This document shows positions 1-6,029 of a DNA stretch of 6,735 nucleotides, piece by piece; within the stretch, counting starts at the first letter, position 1, and each line of letters starts with the position of its first letter. Source of the stretch: Clostridioides sp. (lineage in GTDB: Bacteria; Bacillota; Clostridia; Peptostreptococcales; Peptostreptococcaceae); assembly GCA_031272305.1 (NCBI GenBank), contig JAISUA010000203.1:1-6735 (forward strand). The letters run 5' to 3'. The notes beneath the pieces were generated by a model, which was not told the origin of the DNA, did not search any database, and worked only from the letters and a program-made list of their open reading frames with translations. The position numbers were made by a program, and so were the translations under genes.

Positions 1-2022
1 AAATTTAAATATTTAAAATTATTGTCAAAAGAATATACGAATTCTAAAGAAGTTTGTGCTGAAATAATAAATTTGGAAGCTATTTTGAATTTGCCAAAAG
101 GAACAGAACATTTTATAACAGATATACATGGAGAATATGAAGCGTTTACTCATGTTTTAAAAAATGGATCAGGAACAATTAAACGAAAAATAGAAGATTT
201 ATTTTCAGAGGAGTTGAGTGAACAAGAAAAAAAACAACTTGCTACAATTATTTATTATCCTGAAGAAAAATTAAGTTTGATAGAAAAAAGTTTAAGTGGA
301 AAAAATGAATTGTCAGTTGAAGCTTTTGTAAATACAAATGAAATAATTGATTTCTACAGAAAGACTATCTACAGATTGATTGAACTTTGCAGATATGTTT
401 CTAGTAAATATACTAGAAAAGATGTAAGAAAATTAATTTCAAAAGAATTTAGACATATAGTAGAGGAACTTCTTCACGAAGAGGAAGATAGTGAACACAA
501 AAAATATTATGTTGAAAGTATTGTAGACAATATAATTAAAATAGGTATTGCAAAAGATTTTATATCAGAAATATCAAATCTTATTCAAAAGTTGGTTGTA
601 GCAAGACTTCATGTTGTAGGAGATATTTACGATAGAGGTGCAAGGCCAGATATTGTGATGGACAAACTTATTGAACATCATTCATTAGATATTCAGTGGG
701 GAAATCACGATATTTTGTGGATGGGAGCAGCTTCAGGACAAGAAGTTTGTATTTCTAATGTGCTTAGAATTTCTGCAAGATATATGAATCTTGATATTAT
801 TGAAGATGTTTATGGAATCAATCTTCTACCTTTGTATAGTTTTGCGATGGAGGTTTATAAAGATGATCCTTGTAAAGATTTCAAACCAAAGGTTTTGGAA
901 GGAGAAATATCTGATTATGAAAAAGATTTGATTGCAAAAATTCACAAGGCGATAAGTATCATTCAATTTAAATTAGAGGGAGAAGTGATAAACAGAAGAC
1001 CTGAATTTGAAATGAATGATAGACTTCTTCTTGAAAAAATAGATTTTGATAATTATACCATAAAAATAAATGACACAGAATATAAATTAAACGATACAAA
1101 CTTTCCGACTATAGATAGAAATAATCCTTACAAACTTTCTGATGAGGAAAAGGTAGTAATCGAAAAAATAACATCTTCATTCAAACGAAGTGAAAAACTT
1201 CAAAAACATATTAAATTCCTATTTGACAAAGGAAGTATCTATTTGAAATACAATTCGAATTTGTTGCTTCATGGATGTGTTCCACTTAACGATGATGGAA
1301 GTTTTATGAGTATGAAGATAAGAAATGAATCTATTATGAATAATCATAAAGAATGTTTAGAAGAATTTCAAGAATACGCTGGAAGAAAATTGATGGACAA
1401 GATGGAGGACATCATTAGAAATGGTTTTTTCATTGAAGAAGATTGCGAAGAAAAATTGTATGGTATGGATATGATGTGGTATATGTGGACAGGAAAAGCA
1501 TCATCTTTATTTGGAAAAAATTCAATGACTACTTTTGAAAGATATTTTATCGATGACAAAGCTAGTCATAAAGAAGTAAAAAATCCTTATTTCGAATTGA
1601 GAGAAGATGAAAAAATCTGCAAAGATATTTTTGATGAGTTTGATTTGAATTTTGAGGAATCTCATATTATAAATGGACATGTGCCTGTTAAAAGTAAAAA
1701 AGGAGAAAGTCCAGTAAAAGCAAATGGAAGAATACTGGCAATAGACGGTGGATTTTCGAAAGCGTATCAAAATTCTACAGGAATAGCAGGATACACACTT
1801 ATATATAATTCAAGAAGTATTCATATAGTAGCTCATGAACCATTTACATCAATTGAGGAAGCTATCGAAAATGAAAGCGATATAGTGTCAACTACAGTGT
1901 TACTTAGAAATGAAGGAAAGAGAAAAATGATTCGTGATACTGACGAAGGAGAAGTTATAAAAAATAAAATTGACGATTTGAAGAAATTGCTAGAAGCATA
2001 TCGAAAAGGAATAATAAGATAG
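1..2022 (+). CDS. fbp: Class III fructose-1,6-bisphosphatase (5' end outside window)
   Basis: Hydrolyses fructose-1,6-bisphosphate to fructose-6-phosphate plus phosphate, the committed step of gluconeogenesis, in the cytoplasm. The protein matches the Firmicute class III (FBPase_2) family, which has a calcineurin-like metal site. Visible motifs, in order, are EIINLEAILNLPKGTEHF followed by DIHGEY (121-138), GDIYDRG (619-639), GNHD (700-711), NGH (1672-1680) and IDGGFSKAYQ (1741-1770). D, H and N residues in these motifs are expected to bind the metals. The frame is open to base 1. The codons before the TTG at 22 read KFKYLKL and continue as LSKEY, resembling the N-terminus of B. subtilis Fbp (SKYLDLLAQKY, from memory). 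No Shine-Dalgarno precedes TTG 22. The true start is therefore probably a few codons upstream of the window. The visible 673 codons are close to the usual 640-670 residues. It is transcribed towards spoIIIA but separated from it by a strong terminator, so it is probably not part of that operon. Confidence 0.96.
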   Translation, partial: KFKYLKLLSKEYTNSKEVCAEIINLEAILNLPKGTEHFITDIHGEYEAFTHVLKNGSGTIKRKIEDLFSEELSEQEKKQLATIIYYPEEKLSLIEKSLSGKNELSVEAFVNTNEIIDFYRKTIYRLIELCRYVSSKYTRKDVRKLISKEFRHIVEELLHEEEDSEHKKYYVESIVDNIIKIGIAKDFISEISNLIQKLVVARLHVVGDIYDRGARPDIVMDKLIEHHSLDIQWGNHDILWMGAASGQEVCISNVLRISARYMNLDIIEDVYGINLLPLYSFAMEVYKDDPCKDFKPKVLEGEISDYEKDLIAKIHKAISIIQFKLEGEVINRRPEFEMNDRLLLEKIDFDNYTIKINDTEYKLNDTNFPTIDRNNPYKLSDEEKVVIEKITSSFKRSEKLQKHIKFLFDKGSIYLKYNSNLLLHGCVPLNDDGSFMSMKIRNESIMNNHKECLEEFQEYAGRKLMDKMEDIIRNGFFIEEDCEEKLYGMDMMWYMWTGKASSLFGKNSMTTFERYFIDDKASHKEVKNPYFELREDEKICKDIFDEFDLNFEESHIINGHVPVKSKKGESPVKANGRILAIDGGFSKAYQNSTGIAGYTLIYNSRSIHIVAHEPFTSIEEAIENESDIVSTTVLLRNEGKRKMIRDTDEGEVIKNKIDDLKKLLEAYRKGIIR

Positions 2023-2165
2023 GAAATTCGCTTCTCATAATAAGACTTGCAATAACTTGAAATAAAACCAAGATAATAAGTCTTGAAAAAACTGAGATAG
2101 AAAATCTTTGATTTTCGTCATCGAAGTTTCCTACTTGGTTCGAAGCGTGAAAAACTTCGTTTTTC
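2023..2165. repeat. Intergenic element with clustered inverted and direct repeats
   Basis: This stretch holds no gene I can support but has more internal symmetry than neighbouring spacers. Direct repeat: ATAATAAGACTTG (2037-2049) and ATAATAAGTCTTG (2073-2085), 12 of 13 identical at 36-bp spacing. Inverted pairs: AAGACTT/AAGTCTT (2042-2048 with 2078-2084), AACCAAG/CTTGGTT (2066-2072 with 2134-2140), CGCTTC/GAAGCG (2029-2034 with 2142-2147), GAAAATC/GATTTTC (2100-2106 with 2110-2116, loop of 3) and CGAAGTTT/AAACTTCG (2122-2129 with 2152-2159). Some pairings are mutually exclusive. A minus-strand frame is open across the whole stretch (ATG at 2170, running into fbp), with AGAAGG just upstream of that ATG. 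It would give a short protein with a hydrophobic segment, but I do not call it a gene. The stretch could be a dispersed intergenic repeat or a structured 3' UTR of fbp. I cannot tell without other copies from the genome. Confidence 0.4.
2122..2164 (+). terminator. Possible first terminator of fbp
   Basis: CGAAGTTT at 2122-2129 pairs with AAACTTCG at 2152-2159 and is followed directly by five T residues (2160-2164). The loop is long (22 nt), though one more C-G pair with a two-base bulge can shorten it. The geometry suggests a moderate intrinsic terminator for fbp, about 100 bp past its stop. It may instead simply be part of the repeat-rich element. The stronger terminator at 2199-2255 makes it unnecessary. 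Confidence 0.4.
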
Positions 2166-2198
2166 CTCATATACCTTCTCGTATTGAAAAATATTATA

Positions 2199-2255
2199 GG
2201 ACAAAAAAAGAAAAATCATTTTCAATATTGAAAGTGATTTTTCTTTTTTTTGTTC
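2199..2255. terminator. Strong, near-symmetric rho-independent terminator after fbp
   Basis: A long hairpin with arms 2203-2223 and 2230-2250 gives 21 consecutive pairs (one T-G wobble at 2219/2234) around the loop AATATT. The outer part of the 5' arm is A-rich and the 3' arm ends in a run of eight T (2244-2251), giving the U-tract of an intrinsic terminator. With one bulge the stem extends to 2199/2255. Because the A-run and T-run mirror each other, it could also terminate minus-strand transcription. It insulates the spoIIIA operon from fbp read-through, and its 3' edge abuts the putative sigma-E promoter. Confidence 0.87.
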
Positions 2256-2287
2256 TATTTACTACACAAAATCATACAATGTTATAA
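2254..2287 (+). promoter_or_regulatory. Putative sigma-E promoter of the spoIIIA operon
   Basis: CATACAAT at 2273-2280 is a perfect match to the sigma-E -10 consensus CATACAnT. Upstream, the -35 candidate around CTATTT (2255-2260) is only a partial match to the ATATT-type -35, and its spacing of about 12 nt is slightly short. Transcription would start near 2287, leaving a leader of about 45 nt before the spoIIIAA start. In B. subtilis the spoIIIA operon is sigma-E dependent and mother-cell specific, so position and gene content agree with the motif. The -10 is seen directly; sigma-E control is inferred. Confidence 0.72.
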
Positions 2288-2317
2288 ATAAACTATTTGG
2301 ACAAGAACAAACGAGAG

Positions 2318-2334
2318 AGGAGGAAGGTGTTGTG
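2318..2334 (+). promoter_or_regulatory. Ribosome binding site and GTG start of spoIIIAA
   Basis: AGGAGG (2318-2323) in a purine-rich run lies 8 nt before GTG 2332. No competing in-frame start lies nearby, so the spacing fixes the non-ATG start. Confidence 0.85.
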
Positions 2335-3312
2335 AATTGTTTACCTGAAAATGTCACAAATTCACTTTCGCAAAAACTTAGAGAAATACTAGAAAAATCC
2401 TTGCAAAATTCTATAATCGAAAAAAATAATATGCAGATAGAAGAAATAAGATTAAGAGTTAATTCTCCTATGATTATAAATTCACAAGGAAGAGATTTTT
2501 TTATAAATAAAAGAAATAAAAGAATCACTGAAAAATTGGAAGAGCCTTACAACATAACAATGGAGGATATAGAACAAAGTTTTCAAATTATGTGTAAGTA
2601 CTCAATTTATTCTTTTCTTGATGACATCAAAAAGGGATTTATCACACTTAAAGGTGGTCATAGAGTTGGAATTATGGGTAAGGTCATAATTGAAAATGGA
2701 CAAGTAGCAAATATCAAGCACATATCTTCGCTAAATATAAGAATATCGAGAGAAATAATAGGCTGTTCCGATAAAATTCTAAAATATATTGTAGATAAAA
2801 AGATTTTTAATACGATTATTATTTCTCCACCTCAATGTGGAAAGACAACTCTACTTAGAGATATTGTTAGAAATCTAAGCAATGGAAATAAAAATTACAA
2901 CTTAGATGGTATGAAAGTTTGCGTGATAGATGAAAGGAACGAAATTTCTGGGTCATATTTAGGAATATCTCAAATGAATATAGGGATAAGAACAGATATT
3001 TTAGATTCGTGTCCAAAAGATATAGGAATAATGATGATTTTGAGAGCAATGTCTCCAAATGTGATTGTCACAGACGAGATTGGAAGTGAAAAAGAAATAG
3101 CTTCACTTTATACAGCTTTAAATGGTGGAGTAAATTTGATAACTACTGTCCATGGAAATTCAATAGAGGATATTTTGCATAGAAAAGAGCTTAGAAAACT
3201 ATTGAATGGAGAACTTTTTCAAAGGGTGATTGTCTTATCAGCTAAAAATGGACCAGGAACAGTGAAAAATATATATGAATTCAAAGAATTGAAGTGGTGT
3301 AGCATAATTTAA
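2332..3312 (+). CDS. spoIIIAA: Stage III sporulation protein AA, mother-cell ATPase
   Basis: Cytoplasmic ATPase at the base of the SpoIIIA-SpoIIQ channel, related to the motor ATPases of type II/IV secretion. The 326 residues hold a family-typical N-terminal region (QIEEIRLRVNSP at 35-46, GGHRVGIMG at 108-116), a Walker A/P-loop SPPQCGKTT at 165-173, CVIDERNEI at 197-205, a Walker B-like NVIVTDEIG at 243-251, and TTVHG at 271-275, resembling the His box of secretion ATPases. The first P-loop position is Ser rather than Gly, which I believe occurs in other clostridial SpoIIIAA proteins. No signal peptide or membrane segment is apparent. The start is GTG 2332, placed 8 nt after AGGAGG (2318-2323). 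It is the first gene of the operon, 57 bp ahead of spoIIIAB. Confidence 0.96.
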   Translation: MNCLPENVTNSLSQKLREILEKSLQNSIIEKNNMQIEEIRLRVNSPMIINSQGRDFFINKRNKRITEKLEEPYNITMEDIEQSFQIMCKYSIYSFLDDIKKGFITLKGGHRVGIMGKVIIENGQVANIKHISSLNIRISREIIGCSDKILKYIVDKKIFNTIIISPPQCGKTTLLRDIVRNLSNGNKNYNLDGMKVCVIDERNEISGSYLGISQMNIGIRTDILDSCPKDIGIMMILRAMSPNVIVTDEIGSEKEIASLYTALNGGVNLITTVHGNSIEDILHRKELRKLLNGELFQRVIVLSAKNGPGTVKNIYEFKELKWCSII

Positions 3313-3363
3313 AAATAAATTCGAAGAAGTAAGAGATATATCTATTTAGAAAATAAAATTTGG

Positions 3364-3381
3364 AAAGGGGTGGATTTTTTG
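3364..3381 (+). promoter_or_regulatory. Ribosome binding site deciding the TTG start of spoIIIAB
   Basis: AAAGGGG (3364-3370) lies 8 nt before TTG 3379. The in-frame GTG at 3370 overlaps the last G of this site and cannot be served by it, so TTG 3379 is the better start. Confidence 0.8.
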
Positions 3382-3900
3382 CAGATTAAATTTTTTATAG
3401 TTGGAATTTTGATCGGAAGTGGTTATTTGATAGGAGAGTATGTGCAAAAAGTTTTCGTAAATAGACACAAACAAATAAATGAACTAATTAGAGTACTTGA
3501 ACTTATAAGAATAGAGATATCATTTTCAATGTATACTCTTGAAGAAATTTTTTCGCATATGATAAGTAAGACAACTTCTGATTATAAGAATTTTTTCTTT
3601 AAAATGCAAAGAAGTCTGAGAAGAGAAGATGGAAAAAGTTTAGATGAGATTTTGAATGAAAATATCAATATTTTGAAAACGGATACTTACTTGAAGGAAG
3701 AAGAATTGATGGAATTTAAGAAATTGCTTCTCTCACTTGGAAGCAGTGATGTCAATTCACAACAGAGAATGATTGATTTGACTATAGAGAACCTAAAAAA
3801 AAGAACGGGTGAGTTAAAAGAAGATGTATATAAAAAGGGGAATTTATATAAAAAGCTTATAACATTTTCAGTAATAGCAATATGTATAATATTATATTAA
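3379..3900 (+). CDS. spoIIIAB: Stage III sporulation protein AB, membrane protein
   Basis: Integral membrane component of the SpoIIIA complex in the mother-cell membrane around the forespore, with similarity to the GspF-type platform of type II secretion systems. From TTG 3379 it has 173 residues, close to the 171 of the B. subtilis protein. An N-terminal membrane helix (about 4-20, KFFIVGILIGSGYLIG) is followed by a long charged helical cytoplasmic domain and a second membrane helix at the extreme C-terminus (about 159-173). The segment LGSSDVNSQQ (120-129), just before the final helices, looks like the conserved LG-D-Q region of the family. The longest-ORF start, GTG 3370, would add MDF but overlaps the ribosome binding site. 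It sits between spoIIIAA and spoIIIAC, where spoIIIAB is expected. Confidence 0.93.
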   Translation: MQIKFFIVGILIGSGYLIGEYVQKVFVNRHKQINELIRVLELIRIEISFSMYTLEEIFSHMISKTTSDYKNFFFKMQRSLRREDGKSLDEILNENINILKTDTYLKEEELMEFKKLLLSLGSSDVNSQQRMIDLTIENLKKRTGELKEDVYKKGNLYKKLITFSVIAICIILY

Positions 3901-3962
3901 AAATTCTATGAAAAAATATAAAAAAGAAAAAATATAAAAAACGAATAAAAGGAGGAACAAAT

Positions 3963-4160
3963 ATGAATCTTGCACTTATTTTAAAAGTAGCTGGAATAGG
4001 AATTTTGATTTCAGTGTTAAATATGATCTTAGAAAAAACGGACAGAAAAGATTGGACAGGTCTTACAACTCTAGCAGGTGTAATCATAGTACTAGGTCTT
4101 GTAATCAACGAAATATCAACACTCTTTAATACAGTTAGAACAATGTTTCAATTATACTAA
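3963..4160 (+). CDS. spoIIIAC: Stage III sporulation protein AC, small membrane protein
   Basis: A 65-residue protein with two predicted membrane helices (about 5-22 and 35-53) joined by a charged loop EKTDRKDW, the usual architecture of SpoIIIAC (about 65-68 residues). In known systems it is a membrane part of the SpoIIIA-SpoIIQ channel and shows weak similarity to SpoIIIAD. The ATG is preceded by AAAGGAGG (3948-3955) with 7-nt spacing, so the start is secure. The 62-bp spacer after spoIIIAB is almost entirely A-rich. Its small size, position and helix-loop-helix layout support the call; the precise role of AC is not well defined even in B. subtilis. Confidence 0.94.
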   Translation: MNLALILKVAGIGILISVLNMILEKTDRKDWTGLTTLAGVIIVLGLVINEISTLFNTVRTMFQLY

Positions 4161-4166
4161 AAAGAT

Positions 4167-4183
4167 AGGAGGTGATATTCTTG
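4167..4183 (+). promoter_or_regulatory. Full-length Shine-Dalgarno deciding the TTG start of spoIIIAD
   Basis: AGGAGGTGAT (4167-4176) should pair over 10 nt with the usual 3' end of 16S rRNA. TTG 4181 follows the AGGAGG core by 8 nt. The in-frame GTG 4172 lies inside this site and is not a credible start; ATG 4190 is too far away. Confidence 0.82.
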
Positions 4184-4567
4184 GAAATAATGCAAATTGT
4201 AGGAATAGCTATAATTTCTACTATACTATGTGTTCTTTTGAAAAAAGATAGACCAGAGATAGCGAATTTTATTGGAATAATAGCAGGTGTAGTAATCATA
4301 TTAGAAGTACTTTTCAAATTAAATTTCATCATAGAATCAATACAAACTCTTGCTACAAAAGCAAATATACCAAATATGTATATTTCTCTAATAATAAAAT
4401 TGATAGGAATTTCGTATCTAGTAGAGTTTGCAATACAACTTTGCAAGGATGCTGGAGAAAATAATATAGCAGCAAAACTTGAATTTGCAGGTAAAATAAT
4501 CGTGATGTCGATGTCATTTCCGATTCTATTATCAATAGTTCAAATGATAACAGATATACTCGCTTAA
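4181..4567 (+). CDS. spoIIIAD: Stage III sporulation protein AD, membrane protein
   Basis: A 128-residue polytopic membrane protein of the SpoIIIA complex (the B. subtilis protein is about 133). It starts MEIMQIVGIAII, like the family N-terminus. Four hydrophobic segments are visible, at about 5-20, 29-48, 66-83 and 105-125. Between the last two lies the polar motif CKDAGENNIAAKLEFAGK (88-105), which I regard as the family's most recognisable stretch. It begins 20 bp after the spoIIIAC stop, indicating tight co-transcription. The translation start is taken as TTG 4181 because of the Shine-Dalgarno spacing. It is thought to work with AC and AE in the membrane-embedded part of the channel. Confidence 0.94.
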   Translation: MEIMQIVGIAIISTILCVLLKKDRPEIANFIGIIAGVVIILEVLFKLNFIIESIQTLATKANIPNMYISLIIKLIGISYLVEFAIQLCKDAGENNIAAKLEFAGKIIVMSMSFPILLSIVQMITDILA

Positions 4568-4625
4568 ATAAAAAAATTTTTAAAAATAAAAAACAAAATA
4601 TAATTTTAGATAAAAACAGAATTAT

Positions 4626-4644
4626 AGAAAGGATGATACAAATG
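4626..4644 (+). promoter_or_regulatory. Ribosome binding site deciding the ATG start of spoIIIAE
   Basis: AGAAAGGA (4626-4633) is followed after 8 nt by ATG 4642. The in-frame ATG at 4633 overlaps the final A of the site. Starting at 4642 also gives a cleaner signal peptide beginning MKKILYR. Confidence 0.8.
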
Positions 4645-5991
4645 AAAAAAATTTTATATAGGATTATCTTTTTAGCTGTGATTCTAACCATATCCATATC
4701 AACAAACTCAAAAATATACGCACAAAATAATACAGATAAAACAAACAAAACTATAAATAATTATATGAATGAAACAAATAAAAATACAAGTAACTCTATA
4801 AATAACAATACAAGTGAAAAAAACAAAAATACGAATAATAACATAAATGAATCAAGCGAAGATACAAATAATAACACAAATAAATCAAGCGAAGATACAA
4901 ATAAATATGTCAATGAAACAATCGATAATTATTTAGATACACAATTAGAACAAATAGACATTTCACAAATTCAGGAATATATGAATCAGGATAATTCAGT
5001 ATTAAAAAAAATGGACATAAAAACATTCACATCAGATTTGTTAAAGGGAAAGAAAAATATATTTGATTTATTCGACAAAGATAATATAAGACTTTTGTTA
5101 TTCAAAGAAGTGAAGTCGGCTTTAAAAATGGTATCGATAGTTTTAGTACTTGCAATGCTTTCCTCAGTTCTAAAAAGTCTAGAAAACTCATTTTCGTCAG
5201 GTGCAGTAGCAAACGTTGCTAATTATGTGATATTTATTTCGTTAGTTGTATTCACATTGGCAGGATTCAAAGATATTATTGAGATATGCTTTTCAAGTGT
5301 AGACAGAGGTATTGGACTTATGCAAATTATAGTACCAATTTTGATGGCTTTACTTGTTGTGATGGGGCTACCTATTACATCAAGTACACTTAGCCCGATT
5401 TTTTTAGTTGGAAATACAGTGATAAACATCGTTTTTAAAAATATTTTATTTACATCACTAATAATAGCTTTTTCAGTATTAGTAGTAAACAATCTCTCAG
5501 AAAATATAAAACTTAAGAAAGCATATTCTTTTCTAAAAAATTTCAATTTAGTAGCGACAGGAGCTGTGTTTTCGATATTTTTGGCACTTATCTCAATACA
5601 GACAATGTATGTAACGAATTTTGATAAGTTTACGGTGAAGAGTGCAAAATTTGCTATAGGAAACCTAATTCCTGTAGTAGGCGGATTTGTTTCAGATTCG
5701 ATGGATATGCTGCTATCATCTTCACAGCTCATAAAGAACGTGTTTGGAGGGATAGGACTTATTGTTTTGATAGGAATATGTGCGATTCCTTTGATAAAAA
5801 TTATTTCAGTAATATTTGTATATAAAGCAGTAGCTATAATAGTCGAACCTATAGGAGAAGAAAATATCTCAAATATGTTGAATGAAGTAGCGAATTTGAT
5901 GTCAGTTGCATTTGCAGAAGTCGTTTCGATAACAGTGATGTTTTTCATAACAGTATCAATAATAACATCAATAGGAGTCGTAGGAAAGTGA
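4642..5991 (+). CDS. spoIIIAE: Stage III sporulation protein AE, polytopic membrane protein
   Basis: Large membrane component of the SpoIIIA-SpoIIQ channel, with permease-like character. The 449 residues begin with a signal peptide (about 1-27: basic MKK, hydrophobic core, then KIYA before QNN). A low-complexity Asn/Thr/Ser/Lys segment follows (about 28-92; 23 of residues 28-90 are Asn), including an 11-residue tandem repeat (65-75 and 76-86). A DISQIQEYM region (106-114) comes before the hydrophobic core from about 163 to 446, with roughly seven or more membrane segments. KFAIGNLIPVVGGFVSD (336-352) matches the most conserved family block. The B. subtilis protein is about 399 residues, so most of the excess is the Asn-rich segment, predicted to be extracytoplasmic and disordered. 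It starts 74 bp after spoIIIAD and ends 35 bp before the preferred spoIIIAF start. Confidence 0.95.
   Translation: MKKILYRIIFLAVILTISISTNSKIYAQNNTDKTNKTINNYMNETNKNTSNSINNNTSEKNKNTNNNINESSEDTNNNTNKSSEDTNKYVNETIDNYLDTQLEQIDISQIQEYMNQDNSVLKKMDIKTFTSDLLKGKKNIFDLFDKDNIRLLLFKEVKSALKMVSIVLVLAMLSSVLKSLENSFSSGAVANVANYVIFISLVVFTLAGFKDIIEICFSSVDRGIGLMQIIVPILMALLVVMGLPITSSTLSPIFLVGNTVINIVFKNILFTSLIIAFSVLVVNNLSENIKLKKAYSFLKNFNLVATGAVFSIFLALISIQTMYVTNFDKFTVKSAKFAIGNLIPVVGGFVSDSMDMLLSSSQLIKNVFGGIGLIVLIGICAIPLIKIISVIFVYKAVAIIVEPIGEENISNMLNEVANLMSVAFAEVVSITVMFFITVSIITSIGVVGK
4834..4904 (+). repeat. 33-bp tandem repeat inside spoIIIAE
   Basis: The unit at 4834-4866 is repeated at 4867-4899 with two differences (4844 T/4877 C and 4849 G/4882 A), and a partial third copy runs to 4904. 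The best-conserved part, ATCAAGCGAAGATACAAATA, recurs exactly 33 bp later. Being a multiple of three, the repeat keeps the frame and encodes NNNINESSEDT and NNNTNKSSEDT. It looks like a recent slippage duplication inside a disordered linker. Confidence 0.9.
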
Positions 5992-6010
5992 TTCTCCTCA
6001 TAATATTAAA

Positions 6011-6029
6011 AGAAAGGTGTGAAAATGTG
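6011..6029 (+). promoter_or_regulatory. Ribosome binding site deciding the GTG start of spoIIIAF
   Basis: AGAAAGG (6011-6017) lies 9 nt before GTG 6027, where the family-like sequence LSSIKQWV begins. The earlier in-frame GTG 5988 overlaps the spoIIIAE stop and would add 13 residues with no family resemblance. A weaker AGGAG (5973-5977) could serve it, so a minor longer form is not excluded. Confidence 0.7.

Noticed and set aside
1368..1770. Two minus-strand open frames of 63 and 82 codons inside fbp
   Set aside because: They sit opposite conserved FBPase sequence and show no independent sign of coding.
3334..3343. Palindrome AGATATATCT in the spoIIIAA-spoIIIAB spacer
   Set aside because: Only 10 bp of A/T-rich symmetry with no loop and no T-run; expected by chance at this base composition.
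3909..3938. Short ATG-initiated frame in the spoIIIAB-spoIIIAC spacer
   Set aside because: Only nine sense codons, nearly all Lys/Tyr from A-rich sequence, and no ribosome binding site.
4568..4600. AT-rich palindromic stretch after spoIIIAD as a possible terminator
   Set aside because: The pairing is only A-T with no stable stem, and the operon clearly continues into spoIIIAE.
4135..4748. Overlapping minus-strand open frames of 103 and 131 codons opposite spoIIIAD and the 5' part of spoIIIAE
   Set aside because: They are hydrophobic shadows of membrane-protein codons on the other strand, with no recognisable family and conflicting with well-supported genes.
4862..4870. ATACAAATA resembling a sigma-E -10 inside spoIIIAE
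   Set aside because: It is part of the Asn/Thr-codon tandem repeat, lacks the leading C and a -35, and has no gene start just downstream.
5223..5948. 241-codon open frame on the minus strand opposite spoIIIAE
   Set aside because: It lies wholly within a confidently identified gene, its composition is what the complement of a hydrophobic AT-rich gene gives, and it has no operon context of its own.
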